Source: Hymenoscyphus infarciens (lineage: Eukaryota > Ascomycota > Leotiomycetes > Helotiales > Helotiaceae). From it: DNA of 64,000 nucleotides. Below the pieces are notes generated by a model. That model was not told the DNA's origin. It saw only the letters and a list, made by a program, of their open reading frames with translations, and did no database searches. Position numbers and translations under genes: made by a program. This document shows positions 1-11,289 of this stretch, piece by piece. The number at the start of each line of letters is the position of its first letter. Position 1 is the first letter of the stretch. The stretch lies in NCBI GenBank assembly GCA_001414345.1, contig LLCB01000099.1, positions 62,001-126,000 on the forward strand, read 5' to 3'.

Positions 1-77
1 TAGGAAATGAGAAACTTTCTAAAAACGTATAGTTTGTAAAATATTATTAAAAGGGAAGCTTAACTTATAACTCACTA
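1..77. mobile_element. Right-end relic of a TA-flanked inverted-repeat element
   Basis: The stretch ends in a terminal motif (about 53-77) that matches the right terminus of the element at 3234-3721: AAGCTTAACT followed by TATAACTCACTA, allowing C/T and G/A differences. It is followed by TA at 78-79, the expected target duplication for Tc1/mariner-like elements. The left part lies outside the window, so length and content are unknown. The call rests on the terminal motif alone. Confidence 0.45.
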
Positions 78-173
78 TACTTTAATTTTCCATCCTACAC
101 AGTTATAGACGTTAAAGGACTAGACAAGTTTTCTAATATTTCAAACAAACTTCGGATCCGGCCCATCCTTCTT

Positions 174-419
174 CTAATAAGAACTCACCTTAGCATTCTT
201 CTCAGCCTTATCAAGCGTCTTATAATCCCCCGTCAACTTATAAAAACTAGCACTCATCCGCATGACCTTCCCCCTTAATTGCAGCAAACTCCACCCTCCC
301 GAAGTCATCGTTTTAAGCGCATCCTTCTGTTTAATAATAATATAAACCCTCCCCGTGACATGTTCCGCAAAAACCTTGGAGAGATTATCTTTAAATTGAT
401 CGATGGCGGCTTGATCCAA
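174..419 (-). CDS. Small hypothetical protein (81 aa)
   Basis: An open frame of 81 codons from ATG to TAA. I do not recognise the family. The protein is soluble-looking and lysine-rich, with no signal peptide or membrane segment; a central beta-like stretch (GRVYIIIKQKDAL) is its most structured part. A second short open frame lies upstream on the same strand (459-647), but I found no convincing splice pair joining the two. The gene sits between an inverted-repeat relic and a broken BTB gene, so it may be a fragment of a larger gene. Confidence 0.35.
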   Translation of the reverse strand: MDQAAIDQFKDNLSKVFAEHVTGRVYIIIKQKDALKTMTSGGWSLLQLRGKVMRMSASFYKLTGDYKTLDKAEKNAKVSSY

Positions 420-812
420 AACATCACTATTCTTTTCACTCTCAGGGGACCTCCTAGATTATGTCAATAGATAAGGCCAGTGAATAGCAACTTGGGTTGT
501 GCGAGGTTTAAGCGAAGACGCGCTTTTATCGACAACCACGACACCTCGACCTCCAAATTCTTCCTCTATCACGCTAAACACACTCCAAACTAGGAGGACC
601 ACTTGCTTGCGTCTCGGTCGGCCATTTTTTCGGTTGCTACGAAACAAATCTTAGTCTCCATCCACGCCCATTTTACGAACTCCCATCACTGTCGCACACA
701 CGCTGAGACCTTGCGAGTTGACGTCGCGTCACGGGCCCACCTACCACTTTCCAACTCGACAAGTCACCAGCATCTTTGCGCATACCACCCTCTTTACACC
801 CCAAAGGAAGTG

Positions 813-2931
813 ATGGCTTTCGCCATGGCCGAAGTCGATTTTTCCAGCGAGGACAGAGCCATCTTAAAGATCAATCTGGTGGCCCTGGCCAAAAAATACC
901 CACCAAACATCCTGGAAACCGTGACAGAAGTTTTTGATGAAGAAGGAGATGTCATTCTCCAGCTTACCAAAACATCTTTCGCTTGGAGTTACTTTGTGTA
1001 CTCCGGCCTCAGAACCTCCGACACGCCAAACAAACGACTCAAGATATCCGCCACATCAAGTGTCCCAGCCGTGACAGCTCCAAGCAAGCACCTACCTCAC
1101 ATAGTATAGTACCGGTTTGTGGTATCTTCCAAGCAGTTGGGTGTATCGCCGGTCTTTAAAGGCATGTTGAGAGCTGGATTTAGAGAGGGGGATGAATTTC
1201 GGTCAAAGGGCAAAGTTGAGATACCACTTCAGGGGGACTGTCCCGACGCCTTTCGAATCGTATTAAACGTCATCCATGGAAAAGTGCACTTGCTTCCAGA
1301 TTCGGTAGAGTTGGACCTTTTAGCCAACCTTGCCGTAGCAATTGACCAGTGTAGTCGATAGTATTATCGTGATAAAATACTACAGTATTTTAGATTAATA
1401 TATTATCATGATATCCCAGTAGTACGTATCCAAATACGCTATAATACGATCGTAATATCGTGATATCATACGGTATATCTTTTAATAACTCGTAAGCGCT
1501 AAAACCCACTTTTTCTCAAAATGAGGCTATTCACACTTTTTCTATATACTCTTTTATCACTTACTTATTAGACTAAAATAATTTTTATTCATCGATTTGG
1601 TTAATATTTGCCTGTAATTAAAGGGTAAAACTTAGTAGAATTCAATACACTAGTTTATTATATTCTAGCTAGTAATCTAACGTCGAATTAGTACTTAGTA
1701 TTAAGAGATTTCTAGACATGTTTTCATCTCGCACAGGCCACCTTTTTAACCTTATAATATTTAGGTTAATTTAAGAGCTATTTATATGATTCTTTTTTTA
1801 AAATACTCTATTTAAATAGATCTATAATTCTAGCTATTCAGCTGTATATTTTTTGTATTATACGTTGTACTATATAAAGCTAAAATAAAAGGCTGAAAAG
1901 AAGTAGAGTAAAAACCAGGGTAAAAAGCTTAAATATTATGGCTTAGCAACACCACGATATTATCATAATATCGATTAAAATACCAACAATATAAAGGATA
2001 ATATTGTTGGATATCGTGGCATTTAAATAGTATAAATAGTACGTATTAAAGTAGGTTTCCAACAATATATCGTGGTAGTACAATATTCTAAATACTATCG
2101 ACCACACTACAATTGACAAATACCAACTGCCACCAATTTTAAAGCATAGCAGTTACCGATGGCTTCGACATGGAAAAGATACGGGTTCATTTGACTATTC
2201 TTGCTAGAATGATAGAGATTTCTTCTCTCGGATCGGAACGTGTTTCATCTTGAGATGCGATGAGGAGTTTCTCAAAAAGCTGTTTATATACAATTGGCCA
2301 TATTTTACCGGAACAGATATCCAAGATTATTTGGCAACAAGTCTTTGGATGAAGACTTCACGCACCCTCTGCTCCGTACCACCAGTGCCCGAGATATTTC
2401 TTAGTATGACAATACCCTAATGTTCGTTTTGAAGAAAAAGCTAATGTGCCTACAGAACTCCTCGAAGATACCCGCATTAATGCAATAAAGGCCGGCTTGG
2501 ACCTGTTTCGCAAGATCTTTGACGATCTCATTGAAGAGAAAATTGCAATTTGTGGAGGCTCTTGTGGTGCAAAATGGGTGCCAGATTTGATGAAGAATGT
2601 ACGCAACCTTTTGCTATCACGACCTCAACCACCATACAAAGGTTGGTCTTTTGATTCTATGGCAGCGGATCTCTGTTTTACTCCGGAGCAGTGCAGCTGC
2701 GATATGGATAAATTCAACTATAAAAGGTTGATTGCGAAAGAATTGCAGAAGATTGCGGATGGATTTCATGACCGAGATTGGAAAGTCTCGGATGATATGA
2801 CCGTGACCTGGGAAAAGCATGCTGGTAGAGGTCTATTGTCACTACCAGAACCTACTCCAGAAGAGAATCACGAAATCGCGTCCTCAATGCCTCGTGAACG
2901 TTTATCAGACAAGATTGCTTGGTGCGCTTAG
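813..2931 (+). pseudogene. BTB/POZ-domain protein gene, broken by stop, insertion and frameshifts
   Basis: The first part (from ATG at 813) encodes the typical lead-in of fungal BTB proteins (EEGDVILQL), then the BTB fold: VVSSKQLGVSPVFKGML, FRSKGKVEIPL, DAFRIVLNVIHG, LANLAVAID. An in-frame TAG at 1107-1109 interrupts it just before the fold. At 1347-2109 a hAT-like element splits the AID/KYQ motif. After the element the frame resumes as IDKYQLPP and then breaks again. The C-terminal region is clear at 2446-2931 (NAIKAGLDLFRKIFDDL, ICGGSCGAKW, PQPPYKGWSFDSM), as in BTB proteins with an alpha-helical tail. These proteins usually act as substrate adaptors or scaffolds. With a nonsense codon, a 763-bp insertion and at least one shift, no functional product is expected. 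Confidence 0.8.
1347..2109. mobile_element. hAT-like non-autonomous element inside the BTB gene
   Basis: The left end CAGTGTAGTCGATAGTATT and the right end (read inward on the minus strand) TAGTGTGGTCGATAGTATT form an imperfect terminal inverted repeat of about 19 bp. An 8-bp direct duplication, CAATTGAC, flanks it at 1339-1346 and 2110-2117. CAGTG/TAGTG ends plus an 8-bp duplication are the hAT signature. The 763-bp interior is AT-rich with several short palindromes around CACGATATTATCATAATATCG and no coding capacity, so it would need a transposase from elsewhere. I saw no second copy in the window. Confidence 0.85.
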
Positions 2932-3233
2932 AGGTCGTGGGAGCCACTCTGAGGTCCAGGCATGATCAAACTTGTATTTTTGCCGTGGTTGGACTGGGAT
3001 GATACTATTTTGGGGATCCAATAGAAAGCCGATCTAGAGATAGAGTGGCGCAGAATTGAAGGATCAAGAGAAACTGGAGCAACGTCTTGCAGCGATAGCG
3101 ATTTAACCAGATTTCTTAAATTGGGGGCCCTTGGCAATTTAACGCGGCGATCGTAAACCGGAAATTAAGGAGAAAATGTTGTGGCTTCGTACAACGGGGT
3201 CTAAAGTTGTGTTGTATTTCTAAAGACAAGATA

Positions 3234-3721
3234 CAGTGAGTTGCGAGTTAAGCTTGAATTTGCTTACTTTTTTTGTAATCCGAGCTTTTTGAGAAAATTC
3301 TTTGATTTCCTCTCTTTTTAGGTACTGTTTTACCTTTTAATTAATTATATCTCCTCTTATACTCTATAAACTTTATAAGATAAAAACAGATAATTTTATA
3401 TCTGTCTTAATTTTTATAGAGTCTTAGCATAGTCTATTATTAACCTTATAGCCTTATAAGACACGTAGAAGTAGTGAAAAAAATCTAAAAGAAAAGAGGT
3501 AATTTTAAGAATTATTTATTCTTTAGTTAACTTTTATTATACTTACTTTAAATTAATAAGTATTATAGAAGAGAGATGATTAGATATAGCGCTTCTTTCT
3601 AGCTAGGCCTCGTCTCTTTTAAAGCACTTTTATTTTCTGTCTTTTAAAGAAAGAAAGAAATAAAAAAAAGCTCGGATTATAAAAAAAGTAAGCAAATTCA
3701 AGCTTAACTCGTAACTTACTA
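3234..3721. mobile_element. 488-bp inverted-repeat element with TA duplication (Tc1/mariner-type MITE)
   Basis: Left terminus CAGTGAGTTGCGAGTTAAGC and the inverted right terminus TAGTAAGTTACGAGTTAAGC continue matching for about 55 bp, through a T-run and AATCCGAGCTTTTT. TA dinucleotides flank the element at 3232-3233 and 3722-3723. Differences between the two arms are mostly C/T or G/A, as RIP would leave. No coding frame is present. It shares its right terminus with the relic at 1-77. Confidence 0.8.
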
Positions 3722-5420
3722 TACTAGGAAATAAGCGCTTAATTAATTAGTCTATATACTAGATTCTCGAAGGAATACTAATAGAAATATAGCTTCTTTT
3801 TAGAGTAATCTAGTTAAATTATAATTTACTAGTAGAAAACAAAACATATTAACGCTCTACTAGGCGCTAGCTAATCTACTAAAAAGCGATAAAGCGGACT
3901 AATTAGAGAGTAGAATTAGTAGACGCTCTTAGAGTGTCTATATCTACGTTTATAACTAGCGTTCTAGCTCTATAAACACTAAAAAGTACTTAATACTAGA
4001 AAAGCTAGGTTACCTCTTTTAATCTTCCTTAGTAACTATTAGTGTTTTAGCTTTCCCCGCCTTAGTTAGCCTAATACTTAGAATAGAATAGGCTACGTAC
4101 CTAGATAAGAATAGAAGAGGCTAGGCTAGATTAGAATCAAGGCTAGGCTAAGTTTAGTAGGCTAGGTACTCTAACTAGAATAGAAGTGGCTAGGAAAGTT
4201 CTAAAAACAGGATAGAAGTAGCTAGGTAGATGAAAAAGGAGGCTAGGCTAGAGTAGAATTAGGAAGGCAACTCTCTAATTAGGACCTAGACTCTCTTTTC
4301 TACTCGAGACTCTCTTTTCTACTCGTCTTCTAGGCTTTAAGCGAAATTAACTAGTCTAACTCTTCCTATCCTAGCCTCTCTATTTAGCAAGGAAAGGCAA
4401 GTAAGTACTATAGAATAGAAGTAGCTAGAAAAGCTAGAATTTAAGAATAGGAGAAGGCGAGATAGTCTTAAAATAGAGATAGGAAGGAGAAGAAGCGTCG
4501 AGGTAGAATAGACTAATAGATTAGGCGGGGAAACCTAAAACACTAGTAACTATACTTTATAAAGTAAATCTCTATTATATATAGATTAAATATACTATAT
4601 TTAATCTATCTTATAAAGTAATTAATTATTAGAAGTGTTATTAGACTTAGATACTAATACTTTTATATTAATAAATTATTAATACTTAGCTTTTAATATA
4701 AATTAATACTTTTTTACTCTAATATAATTAGCGCGATATATCGTTAGTAAAAAAGAGACGACTATCGATATATATTAGCTTTTTTAAGCTAGTAGTTCTA
4801 TATAGTAAATAGAAATTATATAATATAACTTACTCTTTTTTCTAGTATTACTAGTAGTATCTAGAATATTATACTACTACGATATATCGTTAAAAATAGA
4901 GTTTAATATATACTATTTATATTATATAATTCTAATAATTTTAACTATATTACTATTAATATTATTAGTATTTTAATAATTATTATAATAAATACTATAA
5001 TATTATTAAGTCTATTAGATTTAAGCTTTTTACGCTAGATTTTAAACTTACTTAGTTTTAGTCTTATACTTTAGATTTATATAATATAATATATAATATA
5101 AAAAGTATATATCTAAATAACTAGATTTATAGATCTAATTAAATAGAGTACTTTAAAAAATAATTATATTAATAGCTTCTAAAATAGTCTTAAAATCTCT
5201 TATATACTAGATATAGAAAGTACGAGTAAGTAGATATAGCTGACTTTAGAGATATAGCTAAAGCTAAATAGCTTTAAAGCTTACTACGAAGAGATTACTA
5301 AGCTACTAAGTAACTATAACACTTAAGCACTCTGCTAGACTAGCTAAGTACGAAGCTAGTCGCGAGATCTAGAGTATACTACTTTAGAGACTACAATTAG
5401 ATTCGAGAGCTGTATATCCG
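3722..5420. repeat. AT-rich, RIP-like repeat island
   Basis: Almost entirely TA-dominated sequence with stop codons in every frame and no recognisable gene, apart from the delimited element at 4040-4545. Low CA/TG and high TA content by eye is what repeat-induced point mutation leaves in ascomycete repeats. The original element type cannot be read. Confidence 0.7.
4040..4545. mobile_element. hAT-like MITE, family A copy 1
   Basis: Begins TAGTGTTTTAGCTTTCCCCG and ends in the complement (CGGGGAAACCTAAAACACTA). It is flanked by the 8-bp duplication GTAACTAT at 4032-4039 and 4546-4553. Length 506 bp, no coding capacity, interior rich in TAGGCTAGG-like motifs. Two further copies with the same ends lie at 39283-40239 and 47578-48134. 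The CAGTG/TAGTG ends and 8-bp duplications point to hAT mobilisation. Confidence 0.85.
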
Positions 5421-6206
5421 ATTCATATACTAGTGTATATAAGTTTCTCCTCTTATCACAAAAATCAAGAGTTGCTCTTTTACAATTCATCCTATCCAGT
5501 TAACACATGCTTACTAGTAGCTAGGCTGTACAAGCCTTGCTTTGAGCGTATAATTGAGTGAGAGATGATAAGAGGAGATGTCTGCCTAGGGAATCGCCTT
5601 AATACGAGAGCTCTTACTCAATTATAATACAATCATCTGTTTCTTTTTACTTCTGATGTAAAGGATGGATCTTTCCGTGCATGATAGGGCCAAGATAACT
5701 TTTGGTACCTGAGTAGTAGGCTACTAATATTCCATTCGGACTTTACTTCGTCGGATTTCTAATCTTGTCTGCGTCTTATAGCTTTTGTGCCTCCATGGTG
5801 GATAAATAGGATCATGTCCACGGTGAAGAGTCATTTCAAGGGTTATAGGCAAGTTGCTTATACAATCAAATGCCGATTTTACGAGACGGGCCACTCAACT
5901 AGCTACCTATCACCTTTCCCCAACTTTTCCCTCACCCTCATTTCATTGGCTCAGACACGACAGCCTAGCCAACTATGCCTCTTCAACCCCAGCAGCGTAC
6001 CATTTATTAACAGCAGATGTTCGTCAACCGAGGTTGTCCCGAGTAAACGTATCCCCGTTTCCCCGCCTCATTCTCACATGGAGAACGTGGAGAAAACTTT
6101 ACATGTTCCTATGGAGTTTAAAACGAATACATAAGGATTCATACAAGAGCACGACCTTTTGAAACGCGTTCTATGGCGTTCACCTTCCATCATTCTTGAG
6201 AAAACA
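5421..6206. other. Intergenic, upstream of the MFS transporter gene
   Basis: Normal base composition returns at about 5420. Short overlapping open frames at 5787-6162 have no recognisable product and probably lie in the 5' leader or promoter of the transporter. I see no clear regulatory motif. Confidence 0.4.
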
Positions 6207-7838
6207 ATGGCTACCATGACCACTACCACGCAGACAGAAGTTGATCTCGCTGAGGCACCAAGAATTGAACTTCAATCATTGCCACAAAATCCAAAACAAT
6301 CCACACTTGCTCAAAAATATATCAACGTCACCGAAGATATTAGAGGTGCTTTAGTCCCACCGTCAACAGCTGTTGAAGCACGCCAAAGATGGAACCATCC
6401 AAAGATCAACATGTGGAGAACTCTAGCAACATTCTGGTCTTTCTTTATTGTTGGAATGAATGATGGAGCTTACGGAGTATGTATCTACCATCAAGTTCAA
6501 AGTTTACCGATTGAAGCTGATGACTGAAATAGGCATTGATACCCCATGTATATTTTAACCCAATGCCCAACTTCTAAACATCACTAACTACATATCTTAG
6601 CTTGAGAAATACTACGATTTAACTTACACCGTCGTATCCTTGGTTTTCCTCTCCCCATTCGCAGGATATACGCTTGCCGCTATAGCAAACAATCATGTGC
6701 ACATCCATCTCGGTCAGCGTGGTGTATCTATCATCGCACCACTCTGTCATCTCCTCGCCTTTGTCGTGCTTGCTTTTCATCCTCCGTACCCCGTCCTCGT
6801 CGTCGTCTTCATCTTCGTTGGTTTCGGAAATGGACTTGTGGATGCGGCATGGAGTGCCTGGCTCGCAAATATGGCAAATGCAAATCAGGTCACCGGAGCA
6901 CTGCATTGTTGCTATGCGATAGGTGCTGCAGTTGCACCATTGATTGCTACTTTGATGTTTACCAAAGGCGGGCTTGAATGGTACTATTTTTACTTTCTCA
7001 TGGTACGTCCACATCCCACAAGAATCGCCGGGGAATACTAAATGAACTCTATAGATCGCAAGTGCTGCGGTTGAACTGCTCACTTCGGCAAGTACATTTT
7101 GGAAACAAACCGGAGCAATTTACCAAATTGAAAATCCAAGTGACCAAAACGCCAAAACAGGACGTACGAGAGAAGCATTGAAGAACCCCTTGACCTGGCT
7201 CTTTGCATTCTTCATTTTCGGCTATGTCGGAGCAGAAGGTATTCATTTCTACTCACCCTTTCAATCTGTGATACGTAACTCACCATACTTCAGTATCCCT
7301 GGGTGGCTGGCTAGTCGTATTCATGAACAAAATCCGCTTCGCGTCCTCCTTCCAATCCGGTGCAACAGCCAGCGGCTTCTGGGCCGGCATGGCAGTCGGC
7401 CGCATAGTCCTCTCCTTCTTCACCGCCAAACTGGGAGAATTCAAATCCATCCTCCTCTACATTGCCATCTGTCTCAGTCTCGAGCTCATCTTCTGGCTCG
7501 TTCCCTCCCTCATCATTTCCGCCGTCGCCGTCGCCTTTCTGGGGTTCTTCCTTGGGCCGCTTTTTCCGACGGCCATGGTACTTGTTACGAAGATGATGCC
7601 GAGACATTTACATGTTGGGAGTGTGGGGTTTGCTGCTGCGTTTGGGGGGAGTGGGGGCGCCATTTTTCCGTTTGTTGTTGGCGCTATTGCGCAGGCTAGG
7701 GGGGTGGAGAGTCTACAGCCGGTGGTCTTGGCTGTGCTGGTTGGGTTGGCGGGGTTGTGGGTTTTGTTGCCGACTGTGGGGAGGAAGGCGAGGAGGGGGA
7801 GTGAGAGTGAGATGGAGGGAGGAGGGGATTCTCGGTAG
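6207..7838 (+). CDS. MFS transporter, BSC6/FHS-like, five exons
   Basis: A predicted 471-aa, roughly 12-helix membrane protein of the major facilitator superfamily. The N-terminal motif GMNDGAYGALIPHLEKYYDL followed by SLVFLSPFAGY is typical of fungal BSC6-like/FHS-group transporters; the substrate is unknown. Proposed exons are 6207-6476, 6533-6547, 6601-7002, 7055-7238 and 7294-7838, with introns of 52-56 bp carrying GTATGT/GTACGT-type donors and AG acceptors. The second exon is only 15 nt (ALIPH) and is required to complete the first membrane motif. The sum of exons is a multiple of three. ATG at 6207 (MATMTTTT) is preferred over the in-frame ATG at 6159. The C-terminal helices include GFFLGPLFPTAMVLVTKM and a short charged cytoplasmic tail. 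Confidence 0.85.
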
Positions 7839-8366
7839 CGCATACCAACCTGTGACTTGGTTGTCTGGGAATGAACGAGAGAATACTAGCTCTCGTACCA
7901 ATCAACCTGGGAGAATTAAATTTGTTGTTTGAATATGGAGAGGCGTTTGGATGGGTACTTAGAGGATTTCTCTTATTTCACTTTTTTTTTCATGTTTAGA
8001 TGGAAGAAACATGAGTTAAACCATGCTTTTTTGCGATCTCCAGGTTACGACCCACTCGAAGATTGATTCAGTTAGGTTCCCCTTTTGCACTTCGCTAAGG
8101 CTTCGTCAAGTCGTACAACGTGGCGTCGTATGGATATGTTGCACACGCGTACTGTAAATTATAGACAAAGATCGGGGTTGCGCTTTGAGCTGTTCTGTGG
8201 TACTAGTATTTTATGGAAGCGTTCCAAATTTGGTTCATTAACTAGCCTTAGTCGAGAGCGCCAACAGTATCGGCAAATTCTTAATCTGGGAGTGAGTGTT
8301 CGGAGAGAGGAAGGGCGGATAAAGGGCGGGTGTGGAGAGGGCGTATTACTTGTTTAGTGAGTCGTA
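7839..8366. other. Intergenic, nothing recognised
   Basis: Downstream flank of the transporter gene. A 90-codon frame at 8085-8357 has no recognisable features and is likely spurious. Confidence 0.4.
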
Positions 8367-8886
8367 TTGACTCTTGAGTTGCGAAGGAGTGCTTTTTGTA
8401 AGATTGAGGACATTGTTGAGTTTGAATATATGCCGGTGGTTGAGAAGAGGATAATATTTGCTGCTATTAGAAAGTTTGATAGAAAGAAGAAGAATGGAGT
8501 CTTATTTTGCGTGTGCGTAGTTATAAGTGACGTGTTTAGATTAGAATACCAGCTATCCTGCTACTCACCAGCTTCCAAGGCCTAAGACCAACCCTCACAA
8601 AGACAGCGCTCATCCCACCAACTCCATCCACTCTACGAGTACTCCTTCCCCTACTTCATCCCCTGGTGCTTCGCAGCCGCCTATCCCCACCATCTAAAAA
8701 GGCGAGAAGAAGTCGCGAAAAGACGTCAAGAAGTCGACGACAAGCTGCGAAAAGGGATTCCAGAAACGGACACGCAAAGTAAAAAGCTGAGAGACAAGCG
8801 AAACGTACCATTTGTACGAGGAGGATCGGATCAAGTTTTCGATTGTAGTGGCGGGGGTCGCGATTACATTTTAGGCTTAGGATAAC
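8367..8886 (+). pseudogene. Orphan open frame with one in-frame stop, possible decayed exon
   Basis: One frame runs from ATG at 8367 to TAA at 8884-8886, interrupted only by TAA at 8583-8585. The part after the stop reads like genuine protein: aromatic-rich YEYSFPYFIPWCFAAAYP, then a basic helical stretch with KRREEVAKRRQEVDDKL. I do not recognise a family. It may be a terminal exon whose upstream exon is not identifiable, or a broken gene. An alternative frame over the same interval is also fairly open, which lowers confidence. Confidence 0.25.
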
Positions 8887-9629
8887 AACTTTAGAGAGGT
8901 AGAGGTAGTGTATATAGATTTTAGTAAAGATGGGAAGAGAGAGATGGTAGTAAAAGAAAGCATTTTATAAAAGAGATATCTAGTTTAAGGGTTGGGAAAT
9001 AGGGTTTTAGTAAACTGGTTTCATACACCATGATTTCTGAACTTTGGGGGAGGGGGGTGAGTTCTATTCATGCTTGTTTTTTTTATAGATTTTCTTCACT
9101 CAGTTATCGGGAAAGCCTTAAGTGGGGCAACTCAACTAGTTCAGGTCTTTAAAGCACCACGTCACCGATGGAAACTTACTACGAAACTTTACGGCGAAAT
9201 TTTTCCCAATGAATGTATTGCAATAAGAGATTAAAATCCGGGAGAACATTGATCTACCACGTGTTCTCAAACTAATCGACGCTTAGAAAACCTACTGAGC
9301 AAAGTGAGCCTTAATGTCGAGAAAAAGAGGCAACCCATGCATAAGATCTAGAAGATTTTGTACTGTATCAAGCGTATGGGTATTAGGGCTCCTACTCCCC
9401 AGAGTTTTACCATTCTGCCGTATACCACTATACCTTGGCGACCATAATTATAACACAAGGACTTTGATTTTCTAAAATCATAATAAACTTTTCATTTCTG
9501 TTGCTCAACACGAAAAAATTCGTCCTCGCGATATCATCGAAAGTTTCCTTGAAACAAAAAACAAAAATTCACACCAGAAATACAGAAACTGGCCTGCTTC
9601 CAACACCTTCCAGCAACATTTTAGTCAAC
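8887..9629. other. Intergenic, nothing recognised
   Basis: Mixed-composition sequence of about 740 bp with no convincing coding frame. It probably includes the 3' flank of the HET-like gene that ends at 9630. Confidence 0.4.
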
Positions 9630-11289
9630 TTAGATGATCCGAAAAGTGAAATGCCCTCCACCAAGATCCTCCTCATACATATCTTCAGTGAAAATCCCTA
9701 CCTCACTCAAGTATGCCGCAGAAATAGGAATCATGGAGAGAAATGACCTGATCTGCGGATACTCGTCCCGTTCTAGATCGCCAGCGTATCGATCTACCAG
9801 TTGCGGGTTGTCATGCGGGTTAAAATACAAAAGGAACGATTTCTGGTCGTCAGAACTGGCCCCGAGCCCCGGTTTATCAATCGAATTATACATTCGCTTT
9901 CGTATTCGATCCGTGCGCTCTTTCAATGCTTCTTCCGTTGCGAGATTTCCTTCCATGGTCGAATCGAACAGATCCCTTAAGTTGTGAGCTGTGTAATAAC
10001 GTGGGTAAGCCGGAACTTCGGGTACTATTTCTCCTGAAAGCAATGTAGGAGAATTATGCTGAATATCCTCCTCTTCTAAGGGCTCGTTGGGGAATGTTGT
10101 ACGAGGAGTGGCGATGAACGCGTCGCCTTGACGTGAAACTGGGAATACTTTATTGAAGATTTCCACACGCTTTTTATCCCAATCATCCTGTATTTCGAAA
10201 TGGCCCAAACGTTTATATTCGCCTCTAACCCGATTCGTTGGTTCAAGAATCAGGCCTTCCAGGGTCAGACAGCCGCATGAGAGATAAACCTCGAATGGCA
10301 CTAGGCATACTGTGGCGACATCGATCAAATGTTCCAGCCGATCAAGATGAATGTCGCCCTGTATTGTTGGTTGAAAGCCGCGGGGGGTGTTATCTGGAAA
10401 TGTTTCGTCGTCGTTCTGAAAGGAACCGGTAGCAAACAGATAGATATTCCATTTGTGGTAGATGCGTGGGGCTGATATATTTGCTATTCTTGATATTTTT
10501 GTCCAGAGCATCGGGCCCCAGACCTGAAGGGAACAGTTCTCGACTCCAGTATGAAGTGGCGATGGCGTGAATGATTGTGTCTCAGCGTGGATGGCGAGGA
10601 GAAGGGAGTCGCTCAACTCCTCCCTATGTGGACGAAAGATTTTGCCATCTACAGCTGCCCAAGACCAAGTTGGTGCGTTGCATTCGTTATGGCGGGGGCC
10701 ATTTTCGTAACATTTCCAAAGGAGACTTCGAAAAAATCGATACGACCAATGACCTGCCAGGTATCGTACCCCAGGCCAGTTTTCACCCATGTCAGAGGAC
10801 AGTGCCATATTCATAGAAACGAACCTGGATAAAAAGGGGCTCGAGAGACAAATCGATCTCGCACGGTTCTTTGTATTTTTGTTTCGCGAGCATGGACTGT
10901 ATTGTTTCTTTCTCTTTCCAGGAAATTCGCTGCCCCAGAAGTGTACAGAAATGACACCCAGTCGAAGCCGAAGTGTGTAACTCGGAAAGATTGTAAAATG
11001 GCAGCAAGTTTGTTTGCTGTAAGTCTGGTATCGGATCTATAGACAATATAGTCGTGCATTTGGGACAATAAGAATTGAAATATCCAGGTGTAAAGGACCA
11101 TTTTCCGCTATCATCTTGGATGAAACTCTTTCCCCAAAGTTCCCAGCGTGGTCCAGTAGCAGTGTTGACCGACGGCTGCCCGAAAAGCTCAGTCCATTTT
11201 CCGCTGGAGTCCTGGCCCAAGGTGTCCCACTGAGTATGGTTTTCGAGATTCATGTCTCCGAGAAGGATGGCTGGAAGTGTATCGTGCAA
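9630..11289 (-). pseudogene. HET (heterokaryon incompatibility) protein gene lacking the HET core
   Basis: The N-terminal frame (11289-10792) shows the usual HET-protein lead-in: two-cysteine motif CPKC, then LHTSASTGCHFCTLL and EIDLSLEPLFIQVRF. The C-terminal frame (10814-9630) carries the usual tail: YLAGHWSYRFFRSLLWKC, then APTWSWAAVDG and a roughly 300-residue tail with a cysteine-bearing SCGCLTLEGL stretch. The segment that should lie between them, the HET domain proper with its cooperative cysteine/tryptophan motifs, is absent: the two parts abut at 10792-10814 in different frames. HET proteins trigger cell death after fusion of unlike individuals; this copy could not encode that domain. 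A deletion plus frameshift is the simplest reading. Upstream exon structure beyond 11289 is unresolved. Confidence 0.75.

Noticed and set aside
11189..11289. ILLGDMN resembling an endonuclease/exonuclease/phosphatase motif upstream of the HET lead-in
   Set aside because: An isolated heptapeptide without the partner motifs; chance similarity is more likely.
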